Of a DNA stretch of 12,293 nt, positions 1 through 6,216 are shown piece after piece. Made by a program: the position numbers and the translations under genes. The stretch's first letter is position 1; each line of letters begins with the position of its first letter. The stretch spans positions 1-12,293 of the forward strand of contig JAUQXU010000421.1 of NCBI GenBank assembly GCA_030837935.1. The letters are read 5' to 3'. The notes beneath the pieces are model-generated. The model searched no databases, had not been told where the DNA came from, and was given only the letters and a program-made list of their open reading frames with translations. The stretch comes from Candidatus Brocadia sp. Its GTDB lineage: Bacteria > Planctomycetota > Brocadiia > Brocadiales > Brocadiaceae.

Positions 1-131
1 TTCAACATACACCCTTAGGTAGAAAATATCTAAAATCATTCATGAAAACTCAAAGATGTAGTGCCGAAAAATGAAGGGCGAAAATTGTAACCACTAAGTA
101 TTACAAGAGATACGATTTTTGCTTGTTGAAC

Positions 132-154
132 TTGGGTTAAGCGAAATAACCCAA
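132..154. repeat. Perfect palindromic hairpin (TTGGGTTA stem)
   Basis: TTGGGTTA at 132-139 is perfectly complementary to TAACCCAA at 147-154, with a 7-base loop. The GTTGGGTT/AACCCAAC type of arm recurs in degenerate form at 2208-2231 and 2317-2339 on the other side of the PIN-GNAT/ASCH cassette. This suggests a dispersed REP-like short palindromic family; that family assignment is inference. Confidence 0.6.
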
Positions 155-160
155 CACTGA

Positions 161-185
161 ATATTGCAAGGAAACAATGCAATAT
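161..185. repeat. Perfect hairpin, 8-bp arms
   Basis: ATATTGCA at 161-168 pairs with TGCAATAT at 178-185 across a 9-base loop. It lies 6 bases after the previous hairpin, so the two form a tandem hairpin pair. There is no T-run after it, so a plain intrinsic terminator is not supported. Confidence 0.5.
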
Positions 186-232
186 CGTAGATATCAGATA
201 AAGGCAGCACCTTTTTCTTTACATTAGCACCG

Positions 233-312
233 TATAAAAGAAAGATGTATTATGCCAAGAGGCAAATGTGGTACTTACAAATGAAATTTGAATTGTTAAA
301 TTTTGCTTTGCT
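233..312 (+). repeat. Upstream copy of cassette-flanking direct repeat
   Basis: An identical 22-base core (248-269 and 2268-2289) contains the mini-hairpin TGCCAAGAGGCA. Similarity extends both ways in diverged form: TATAA-AGAAA-like sequence before the core, GAAATT-GAAT-GTT and TTTTGCTTT with CTAA after it. The two copies are about 2,020 bases apart and bracket the PIN-GNAT and ASCH genes. This copy ends about 7 bases before the first start codon. Confidence 0.65.
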
Positions 313-318
313 AATCGC

Positions 319-1789
319 ATGAAATTTCTTATCGACACGAATATCTTTATTCCACTTGAACCGACCAGACTCTCTGATGTTGAGGTGGGAACTCATAAAA
401 TTGTTGAGCTTGCCCGAACTCGTATCAGAAGCACAACATCAGTTGTATGTTCATCCTGCGGCTCTTTCAGACATCCAGCGCGATTCCAGCGAGGAACGCC
501 GTAAACTTAGAGAACTTCTCTTCAAGAAGTATCCATGTTTGCCAGATCCTCCCGTTATTTCGGAAAAGTTGGAAAATATCTTTGGTCACGCAAAACCAGA
601 TACCAACAATTGGGTCGATCATTGCTTGGTTGCTGCTTTGGCATCTGATGCAATAGATTTCTTGATTACCGAGGATAGTGCACTTCGCAAAAAAGCCGTA
701 CGTCTAAACCTGCACAATCGTGTTGCTACTGTAGCTGAGGCAACATCAATCATTCAAGATCTCTTTGATAAGGTTCCAAGACCACCTCCAGCAGTTCGAA
801 GTGTCAAGGTGCACTTACTGAATGAGAATGATCCAATATTCCAAAGCTTTCGCCAAGACTATCACAATTTCGATCAATGGTTGAAGAAATGCAAGTTGGA
901 GCATCGTCAGGCTTGGGTAATTGATGCAAGTAAAGACCAATTAGCAGCAGTATCCATTATTAAGTCCGAACAAACTGGAGAATTTGGCCTTAAAGGAAAA
1001 ATTTTAAAAATTTGCAGCTTGAAAGTATCTGAGGACTGCAATGGGTTACGCTTTGGAGAACTCCTCCTTAAAACTATATTTGATTACGCTACTTCAAACA
1101 AATACAATTGGATTTACATTACAGTATTTGAGAAGCATAATGCCCTAATTGGTTTTCTCGAAGAATTTGGTTTTCAGATTACAAAGGATAGAACAGAGCT
1201 TGGAGAAAGCGTTTTGACAAAACCAATGTCATTCACGGAAAAAGAACGCGAATCAGTGGATTCGCTTCCATTTAACGTTCGATACGGTCCATCTGCTATA
1301 AAATTCAAAGGTGTTCCAACATTTATCATTCCAATAAGGCCAGAGTATCACATTTTACTTTTTCCTGAGGCGGAAAAACAACGTGCACTCATGCCGGGCA
1401 TGCATCCATTTGGGAATAGTATTCGCAAAGCTTATCTATCTAATTCAGTTATTCGCACAATTACTCCCGGTTCTAACATCTTTTTTTACCGTTCAAAGGA
1501 CATTAAAGGCATAACAGTCCTTGGCGTTGTAGAGGATACTCTCGTATCATCTTCACCACTAGAGATTGCTCGGCACGTTGGAAAACGAACGGTATATAGA
1601 TTTGACGAAATAAAAGCACTCTGCCAAAGGGAAGTATTGGCAATTCTTTTTAGACAGTCACAAATCTTGAAAAAGCCGATTCATTTTAAAAATCTTAAGG
1701 TAAATGGTGTTCTTTCATCAGCACCTCAATCAATAATAACGGCAACCAAGGAGGCAGTAGAATGGCTTCAAACTTGTCTAGACATATAG
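319..1789 (+). CDS. PIN-GNAT-PUA-like three-domain protein, frameshifted in the PIN domain
   Basis: Residues 1-33 are read in the frame starting at 319 (MKFLIDTNIFIPLEP). The rest is read in the next frame from about 419 to 1789, which alone is open from 356. Skipping one base near 418 restores a continuous 489-aa product. Restored domains: PIN RNase fold at about 1-140, with candidate metal-binding acids Asp6 (LIDTN), Asp100 (NWVDH) and Glu118/Asp119 (LITEDSAL); GNAT acetyltransferase at about 160-302, with the acetyl-CoA loop region NGLRFGELLL; and a C-terminal domain at about 330-487, including ITPGSNIFFYRS and RTVYRFDEI, that resembles the PUA/EVE/ASCH fold. The PIN family is usually ribonuclease and GNAT enzymes acetylate amines, including aminoacyl-tRNA in some toxins; the role here is inferred. 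The ASCH gene overlaps its 3' end by 28 bases. As it stands the PIN part is separated unless recoding or a sequencing error explains the shift. Confidence 0.8.
1748..1754 (+). promoter_or_regulatory. Strong ribosome binding site of the ASCH gene
   Basis: AAGGAGG lies 7 bases before the ATG at 1762, inside the 3' end of the upstream gene. It fixes the start of the ASCH protein and supports coupled expression of the pair. The upstream gene has no comparable site. Confidence 0.75.
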
Positions 1790-2187
1790 TACTTATGCCT
1801 GTTAAGCCACAATTTGCTCATTTAATAATGAAAGGGAAGAAGAAAGCAGAATTCAGGAAAGTAAGGTTCATCAAGCAAGTATCATATATCGTTGTATACG
1901 CAAGCAGCCCGGTTCAAAAAATTCTTGGTTATTATGAGGTATCACACATTGACGAAGGTTCACCAAAGTATCTATGGAAACGTTACAGGTCGGTAGGGGG
2001 AATTATTTATAAAGAATTCCAATCATACTATGCCAATTCAACCCGTGGTGTCGCGATCGGAATTGGAAGAGTCTGTACTCTGAAGCATGCGATACCGCTG
2101 ACAAAGCTAAACGACTCATTGGTCGCACCTCAGAGTTTTGTATATCTTCCTTTTAAATCCTTTGAAAGGATACTAGAATATGCTTGA
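1762..2187 (+). CDS. ASCH-domain protein
   Basis: A 141-aa protein made of a single ASCH (PUA-fold) domain. The typical start is visible: MPVKPQFAHLIMKGKKKAEFR matches the family pattern of a strand, a helix, then G-x-K-x-x-E-x-R (GKKKAEFR, about residues 25-32). It is followed by VSYIVVYASSPVQKILGYYEV, the usual strand with SP and G before the next strand. ASCH domains bind RNA or modified nucleotides, and the E. coli member YqfB hydrolyses N4-acetylcytidine; here the position of YqfB's catalytic Thr appears to be Glu, so that activity should not be assumed. The start overlaps the PIN-GNAT gene by 28 bases behind a strong Shine-Dalgarno sequence, so the two are probably translated together. 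The exact substrate is unknown. Confidence 0.8.
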   Translation: MASNLSRHIVLMPVKPQFAHLIMKGKKKAEFRKVRFIKQVSYIVVYASSPVQKILGYYEVSHIDEGSPKYLWKRYRSVGGIIYKEFQSYYANSTRGVAIGIGRVCTLKHAIPLTKLNDSLVAPQSFVYLPFKSFERILEYA

Positions 2188-2251
2188 CTCGGTATAAGTA
2201 CTTAGGCTGGGTTGGATAGAATGAAACCTAACAACTTGATAAAGTAGCAAG

Positions 2252-2334
2252 TATAAGAAAAAGGGAATATTATGCCAAGAGGCAAATGTTGTGCTGATGC
2301 GAGAAATTAGAATCGTTGGGTTTTGCTTTTCCTA
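2252..2334 (+). repeat. Downstream copy of cassette-flanking direct repeat
   Basis: This is the second copy of the repeat at about 233-312, with the identical 22-base core at 2268-2289. It continues into a hairpin, TGGGTT (2317-2322) with AACCCA (2334-2339), which is degenerate in the upstream copy. Just before it, 2208-2231 has a TGGGTT...AACCTAAC motif like the upstream hairpin at 132-154. Together they make the intergenic region 2188-2441 almost entirely repeat and regulatory sequence. Confidence 0.65.
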
Positions 2335-2345
2335 ACCCATCTTGT

Positions 2346-2371
2346 ATAATTACATAAATTATCGTAATTAT
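2346..2371. promoter_or_regulatory. Inverted repeat, possible autoregulatory operator of the toxin-antitoxin pair
   Basis: ATAATTAC (2346-2353) and GTAATTAT (2364-2371) form a perfect 8-bp inverted repeat with a 10-base spacer, about 70 bases before the antitoxin start. A possible -10 box (TATGAT, 2392-2397) follows; the -35 is weak. Toxin-antitoxin operons are commonly repressed by their own antitoxin at such palindromes. That this site does so is inference. Confidence 0.4.
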
Positions 2372-2441
2372 TATGCAAAAACGATACAAATTATGATAAG
2401 ATCGACTCCAGTATTTTACGAAATTTAAGAAGAGTGACGTT

Positions 2442-2630
2442 ATGACTATAACAAAACATCAAGTCATCGAACTGATAAGAGATCTGCCTGAGGAAGTAGA
2501 TATTGACGAGATTATTTATCGTCTTTACCTCAGACAAAAGCTTGAAGCCGCCGAAAAAGATGTCCGGGAAGGGAGAGTTATTTCCCATGAAGAAGTTATC
2601 CGGGAGACTTCTAAGTGGTTCGAGAAATAA
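2442..2630 (+). CDS. Small antitoxin of a RelE/ParE-type module
   Basis: A 62-aa acidic protein beginning MTITKHQVIELIRDLPEEVDIDEIIYRLYLRQKLEAAEKD, helical throughout. Its C-terminal part (residues 36-62) has the VREGRVISHEEVIRE pattern frequent in antitoxins encoded just before RelE/ParE toxins. The start is supported by AAGAAGAG at 2427-2434, 7 bases upstream. It overlaps the toxin gene by 16 bases. It has no obvious DNA-binding fold that I can name with certainty, but a role in neutralising the toxin and in autorepression through the palindrome upstream is the expected one. The call rests mainly on size, pattern and context. Confidence 0.75.
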   Translation: MTITKHQVIELIRDLPEEVDIDEIIYRLYLRQKLEAAEKDVREGRVISHEEVIRETSKWFEK

Positions 2631-2869
2631 AATGGGCAGTACGAGCACGTAATGATTTGCATGATATTTACGAATTCATAGCCAAGGATTCACGCCGATA
2701 CGCACAGGCACAGATCGAAACCATTCAAAATGCAGTCTCAAATCTCACCAGTTTTCCGCTGATGGGCCACAAAGTATCTGAGTTTCCAAATCTCCCGTAT
2801 CGTGAGATTCTTGTAGGTAACTATCGAATATTTATTTATGAACAGGAAAAAAATCATTTACTCAATTAA
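2615..2869 (+). CDS. RelE/ParE-family toxin, C-terminus shortened
   Basis: An 84-aa protein starting with GTG, overlapping the antitoxin by 16 bases. The family pattern is clear: IKWAVRARNDLHDIYEFIAKDS (first strand and helix), then SFPLMGHKVSEFPNLPYREILVGNYRIFIY (central sheet with the conserved G and YRE...YRI). RelE members cleave mRNA on the ribosome and ParE members poison gyrase; the sequence does not decide which. Family members generally continue for another 10-20 residues with a final strand, often ending in a histidine-containing segment. Here the reading frame stops after KNHLLN, so the last strand is missing and the toxin may be weakened or dead. The next gene begins inside its 3' end in another frame. 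Confidence 0.8.
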   Translation: MVREIKWAVRARNDLHDIYEFIAKDSRRYAQAQIETIQNAVSNLTSFPLMGHKVSEFPNLPYREILVGNYRIFIYEQEKNHLLN

Positions 2870-3020
2870 TATTGAAGATGTCCAAAATGTTGCTGAACAG
2901 GAATTGGACAGAAAACTGACAGAAGAGGAGTTAAGATTGGTCGAAGACAGACTCGGCGATTATGTAGGGTGGTACGAAGCAATTCTTCATGCAATGAATG
3001 AATTAAAACTTAAGCCTTGA
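2838..3020 (+). CDS. Conserved-looking small hypothetical protein (60 aa)
   Basis: A 60-aa acidic protein: NIEDVQNVAEQELDRKLTEEELRLVEDRLGDYVGWYEAI is its core. I recognise this as the style of a recurring small helical protein family of unknown function, with the LTEEEL...VEDRLGDY...WYEAI pattern. I cannot assign a role. The ATG overlaps the toxin gene by 32 bases and has no clear Shine-Dalgarno sequence, so a start a few codons later is possible. It ends 7 bases before the DUF6155-like gene, suggesting joint transcription. Confidence 0.6.
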   Translation: MNRKKIIYSINIEDVQNVAEQELDRKLTEEELRLVEDRLGDYVGWYEAILHAMNELKLKP

Positions 3021-3027
3021 AATTGCG

Positions 3028-3552
3028 ATGAAAGAAATTAGCCTTAAAAATCTCAAAGAATATCTAAAACAGCGTTCTAAAGAAGATTTGATTAACGAAA
3101 TTTCTGAACTCTTCACCAGGTTTGAATACGTAAAGGATTATTATCAGACAAAACTTGGCCAAAACGATGTTCGGGTTCTGCAAAAATATAAAGACATCAT
3201 CGAGGCCGAGTTCTTTCCACATCGAGGATTCGGAAAGGCGCGACTCTCGGTTGCAAGAAAGGCTATATCAGACTATCAGAAGATGTCGCCCTCCAGCGAA
3301 GGTTTAGCTGACATTATGATTTTCTTCGTTGAAATGGGTGTGCAATTTACAAATGCATATGGAGATATCAATGAGCCCTTTTACAACAGCATGAAAAGTA
3401 TGTATGAGCGAGCAATAAAATTTATTACTGATCACGGTATACAGGATATGTTTAAGATGCGTTGTATAAAGATAGTTGAAAATACCGCTAATATTGGCTG
3501 GGGATTCCATGATGGGCTTAGTAATTTGTATTACAAATGCTTTGAGACATAA
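3028..3552 (+). CDS. DUF6155-like protein
   Basis: A 174-aa, apparently soluble and mostly helical protein without signal peptide or membrane segment. Recognisable blocks are EAEFFPHRGFGKARLSVARKAISDYQKMSP (about residues 58-87), MIFFVEMGVQFTNAYGDINEPFYNSM and NIGWGFHDGLSNLYY near the C-terminus. I associate these with the DUF6155 family, whose members are about this length and have no established function. The gene follows the 60-aa gene after 7 bases, with only a poor ribosome binding site, so it may be translationally coupled. It appears complete and undamaged. The family name is from memory of the motif pattern and was not checked by search. Confidence 0.7.
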   Translation: MKEISLKNLKEYLKQRSKEDLINEISELFTRFEYVKDYYQTKLGQNDVRVLQKYKDIIEAEFFPHRGFGKARLSVARKAISDYQKMSPSSEGLADIMIFFVEMGVQFTNAYGDINEPFYNSMKSMYERAIKFITDHGIQDMFKMRCIKIVENTANIGWGFHDGLSNLYYKCFET

Positions 3553-3670
3553 TATAATACGTACCTCTTGCTTCTCACACTGGATATTAAATGTCTCCAA
3601 TCCTTTGGCATGTCATAAACTGAGGCACGATATCTCATGCTATTCCTTACTATTAGCTAATTGAGAATAT

Positions 3671-3868
3671 ATGAAAGAACAAAATTTCAGTTTTTTTGAC
3701 GATAATGGTACAGAAATCAAACATGATCTTGTACATAAGCCAAGCATCTGCATTTCCAGCAAACATGATGCAGACCCATCGCAGGAGATCTTGTGCATAT
3801 TGAACAGACACGACCTGCAGGGTGAAAACAATTTTCAGTGTGGAACCTATGAGCCGAAGGTCGTTTGA
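3671..3868 (+). CDS. Possible small cysteine-containing protein (65 aa)
   Basis: The reading frame MKEQNFSFFDDNGTEIKHDL... encodes 65 aa with the pattern KPSICISSKHDADPSQEILCILNRHDLQG and FQCGTYEPK. This resembles a family of short proteins with two pairs of cysteines, probably metal-binding. Here one of the expected cysteines appears to be serine (CISS) and only three cysteines remain, so it may be degenerate. There is a weak GAGA before the ATG. The reverse strand is also open across this area, which lowers confidence. A function cannot be given. Confidence 0.45.
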   Translation: MKEQNFSFFDDNGTEIKHDLVHKPSICISSKHDADPSQEILCILNRHDLQGENNFQCGTYEPKVV

Positions 3869-3958
3869 AACAGGCATGGACGTGGATTCTTCTCTTTTCA
3901 TTTGTTTTCTCCGATTTTCCACGTTCTCTGGGTGAACTATTAAAAAAATGGAATCGAT

Positions 3959-4366
3959 ATGGAAAAAATCGTATGGGGTGAAAACTTTAGTGTCGGCGTC
4001 CGAGTCCTGGATAAACAGCATCAGCAAATCGTCATGCTGGTAAATACCCTGATTGAGATGAACGACACAAAAGTTGATTCAGAAATTATCTCGGATACGT
4101 TGACTAAAATGACCCAATACGCCAGCGATCATTTTAGGACAGAAGAGCAATACATGCTCGATTATGATTATCCGGAGTATTCGTCACAAAAAAAACAACA
4201 CCAGGAATTCAAGAGAAAGACCGTTGATTTCTGCGTGGGAACTATGGTACATAAAGTAACTGTCCCAACGGAAATATTCACGTATTTAAAATCGTGGTGG
4301 ACTAATCATATCCTGCAAGAAGACATGAAGTACAAAGAATTCTTTAATGCAAGAGGGCTGAGGTAA
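3959..4366 (+). CDS. Bacteriohemerythrin, one iron ligand substituted
   Basis: A 135-aa protein of the usual length for a single-domain bacterial hemerythrin, a four-helix bundle binding a di-iron centre and O2. The start MEKIVWGENFSVGVRVLDKQH is typical. Expected ligands are visible at His21 (DKQH), His58 and Glu62 (DHFRTEE), His81 (QHQEF), His117 (NHI) and Asp122. The remaining histidine, four residues before His81, is Gln77 (CAA codon) in YPEYSSQKKQH. In canonical members this position carries an iron ligand. The protein could be an O2 carrier or sensor in a microaerobic or anaerobic cell, but O2 binding is uncertain with this change. The start has GGAA six bases upstream. It ends just before the methyltransferase remnant. 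Confidence 0.9.
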   Translation: MEKIVWGENFSVGVRVLDKQHQQIVMLVNTLIEMNDTKVDSEIISDTLTKMTQYASDHFRTEEQYMLDYDYPEYSSQKKQHQEFKRKTVDFCVGTMVHKVTVPTEIFTYLKSWWTNHILQEDMKYKEFFNARGLR

Positions 4367-4368
4367 TC

Positions 4369-4771
4369 AAAAAGCAGAGACCCCACAAGTTCTATCAGAA
4401 AGACGAAATACCACTGCAACTGCACATGATGTATCTGGCAACCGGCCACTTTCGAACCCAAGCCGTTTATGTTGCCGCAAAGCTTGGCATTATCGATAAT
4501 AATCCTCAGAAATTGTCATACTGCGATGACAGACCACGCCCGGTTACTGGTGATTGAGTCTATCGTCCCTACGGGTAATCAGCCTCACTTCAGCAAATTC
4601 ATGGACATGAACATGTTGGTATTGAACCACGGCGGCCGGGAACGCACCGAATCTGAATATCGGTCGCTATTCCATGCAGCCGGCTTCAGACTTACGCATA
4701 GTATCAAAACACCTTCACCGTTAAACTTAATTGAAGGCATACGTATAGCGGAAGGTTTTTCTTTAAATTAA
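4369..4771 (+). pseudogene. O-methyltransferase remnant with internal deletion and frameshift
   Basis: Two parts of a COMT-like O-methyltransferase lie end to end in different frames. In the frame of 4414, the sequence reads QKDEIPLQLHMMYLATGHFRTQAVYVAAKLGIID, the N-terminal dimerisation segment. From about 4500, in the frame of 4469, it reads ILRNCHTAMTDHARLLVIES, then FMDMNMLVLNHGGRERTESEYR and the family C-terminus TPSPLNLIEGIRI. The SAM-binding motif (VDVGGGxG) and the catalytic HDW segment are missing, so about 180-200 residues have been lost. No start codon is evident and the first frame stops after the junction. The 303-base open frame from ATG 4469 is therefore a by-product. It is not a close duplicate of the intact methyltransferase beside it, as the C-termini differ clearly. 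Confidence 0.8.
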
Positions 4772-4782
4772 GTCCTGCGTTG

Positions 4783-4864
4783 TCCCCCTTAACAAAGGGG
4801 GATAAAGGGGGTTGTGTTTTTCCAAACACTTTTACAACCCCCTTACCCCCTTTTTTAAGGGGGA
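4783..4864. repeat. Large G/C-run inverted repeat, possible bidirectional terminator
   Basis: The left arm (4783-4815: TCCCCCTT, AAAGGGGG, AAAGGGGGTTGT) is nearly complementary to the right arm (4834-4864: ACAACCCCCTT, ACCCCCTTT, AAGGGGGA), with an 18-base centre. The arms themselves contain smaller palindromes (CCCCCTT...AAGGGGG). It lies between a plus-strand remnant and the 3' end of a minus-strand gene. A MITE-like repeat element is possible, and a terminator role is plausible by position only. A decayed relative (CAAAGGTGGACTAAGGGGAATTTTA) sits at about 6130-6154. Confidence 0.65.
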
Positions 4865-4882
4865 TTTTATAGCAAGCTTTTC

Positions 4883-4908
4883 TCAGGGGGGATTTTGTAC
4901 CACCCTGA
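4883..4908. repeat. Short inverted repeat TCAGGG/CCCTGA
   Basis: TCAGGG (4883-4888) pairs with CCCTGA (4903-4908). It begins with another GGGGGGATTTTGTA segment like the right end of the preceding inverted repeat, so it may be an eroded second copy. It is followed, on the plus strand, by no T-run. Bases 4909-4986 show nothing further. Confidence 0.35.
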
Positions 4909-4986
4909 AACCCGCATAAATAAAATGAAAATTCCTATACAACCAAGTTAGGTTTTTAGGAAGGCCAACATGCTGAAGATGTCTGA

Positions 4987-6048
4987 TCACATCTTTCTTC
5001 CTTCCACAATGCTTGTCCCGAAGTTGTCGTTGAGTGATGTAACAGATACGATCTTAAAGCCAGCAGTGTTGTAAAGCGTCTCCCATTGTTTTCGTGTCCG
5101 TTCCTTGCCTGGATGAAAGACCATCATATTGATGTCAAGAAATTTGGCTAATGCACCCCCTGTATCACCCATCGGCGGAAGCACTGCATCTATGCAAAAC
5201 ACACGGCCATCACCAACCATTGATGAATGACAGTTTCCGAGAAGACCGATACAGTGGGTGTCGTCCCAATCGTGGATAATGTGTTTTAAGATATAGACCT
5301 CTGCACCGGGTACCTCATCAAACATATTTCCACCGGCAAACTCGATCCTGGAGACAATATCCTTGTCCTCCCCAGCAAGACGCCTCCGGGCAATAGGAAT
5401 GAGATCTGGCATTTCAAGAACTATACCATACAGGTTCCGGTACTTTCTGAGAAGCTCAATCGTAAGATGACCGAAACCGCCCCCGACGTCCACGGCTTTC
5501 CTGACACCTGACAAGTCGCAGTATTCAAGAGCACCACGTATGGAATTGCGACTGTTTGATTTCATTGCTTCGCCGAAGTCTTCCATTTCCTTCGGGTTGG
5601 CTTTACAGTAATCCCAGTAATCCATGCCGAGTTGAGCGCTTGCCTGTGCGCACCCTGTCTTCAGTGCATCAGGCAAACCAGACCAAACCTTCCACCAGGA
5701 GTTGCCAAAGACTTCGGTGAATTTCTTGACAGATACCGGCGAAGTTGAAGTAAGGACATCCGAGAGTACGGTTGGTCCAAAAATCCCCTCAGCATCCTCA
5801 GTAAAGATTCCTATGCTAGCACAGGCACGCAGTGCGCGTTCAAGGTGATCTGGTTTTGCATCTACGCCATACTCTTGAATTAATTTCAAGGTATTTTGTG
5901 GCCCATGTTTTTTGAGGAGGTCTGGAATATCGAGACGGGTTACCGACGAAATTGTCTGCGACATCCATGCGCCTACGACCATCTGCATTACAATTGCCTG
6001 AGATGGAGGCGCACCTCGTTCATTATCTTCTTGCAGTGTTTTAGCCAT
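4987..6048 (-). CDS. SAM-dependent O-methyltransferase, COMT/ASMT-like
   Basis: A 353-aa soluble class I methyltransferase of the plant COMT / acetylserotonin methyltransferase / hydroxyneurosporene methyltransferase type. Residues 15-110 are the helical and winged-helix dimerisation part. The SAM-binding motif I is KAVDVGGGFGHL (185-195), the acidic ribose contact is in VLEMPD (210-215), and KHIIHDWDD (255-263) contains the family's catalytic-base histidine, His259. The C-terminus LDINMMVFHPGKERTRKQW and SIVEGRKM are typical. These enzymes methylate hydroxyl groups on small aromatic or isoprenoid-like molecules; the substrate here is unknown. GGGAG lies 11 bases before the ATG. It stands alone on the minus strand with a decayed relative nearby, so there is no pathway context. 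Confidence 0.88.
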   Translation of the reverse strand: MAKTLQEDNERGAPPSQAIVMQMVVGAWMSQTISSVTRLDIPDLLKKHGPQNTLKLIQEYGVDAKPDHLERALRACASIGIFTEDAEGIFGPTVLSDVLTSTSPVSVKKFTEVFGNSWWKVWSGLPDALKTGCAQASAQLGMDYWDYCKANPKEMEDFGEAMKSNSRNSIRGALEYCDLSGVRKAVDVGGGFGHLTIELLRKYRNLYGIVLEMPDLIPIARRRLAGEDKDIVSRIEFAGGNMFDEVPGAEVYILKHIIHDWDDTHCIGLLGNCHSSMVGDGRVFCIDAVLPPMGDTGGALAKFLDINMMVFHPGKERTRKQWETLYNTAGFKIVSVTSLNDNFGTSIVEGRKM

Positions 6049-6080
6049 AATCTTTTTTCTCCCATTCAGATGATTTGTTC

Positions 6081-6112
6081 AACATAGTTTAGTCTACTAT
6101 AGTCAAACACTT
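6081..6112 (-). promoter_or_regulatory. Possible promoter with dyad for the O-methyltransferase
   Basis: On the minus strand a TATGTT box is preceded by a TTTGACT element, but the spacing to TTGACT is only 14 bases, so the match is poor. The spacer contains the perfect palindrome ACTATAGT (6096-6103) within TAGTCTACTATAGTC, which could be an operator. Weak evidence. Confidence 0.3.
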
Positions 6113-6216
6113 CAATTATTCTCACTTTCGCAAAGGTGGACTAAGGGGAATTTTACTTATTATTATGTGAACATACAATCTCTAACTTCGTACTCATAAT
6201 ATTTTGTTGCAATGTC

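Larger units (their letters stand above)
1..318. other. Non-coding upstream region with paired hairpins
   Basis: No reading frame here looks like a protein and no RNA gene is recognisable. The region holds two perfect hairpins (132-154 and 161-185) and, from about 233 on, the upstream copy of a repeat that recurs after the ASCH gene. The stretch ends directly at the first start codon, and no convincing Shine-Dalgarno sequence precedes that start. Confidence 0.6.

Noticed and set aside
248..2289. CRISPR array from the repeated 22-mer
   Set aside because: There are only two copies about 2 kb apart with genes between; there is no regular repeat-spacer pattern and no cas gene.
2391..2648. 85-aa minus-strand open frame
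   Set aside because: It is the reverse complement of the antitoxin gene, which has a good start site and a partner gene.
3653..4027. 124-aa minus-strand open frame
   Set aside because: It lies antisense to the hemerythrin start and the small 65-aa gene, lacks a ribosome binding site, and its translation shows no family-like pattern.
4469..4771. 100-aa open frame taken as an intact gene
   Set aside because: Only its C-terminal part resembles a methyltransferase; the first residues are an out-of-frame reading of the N-terminal remnant. It is part of a pseudogene.
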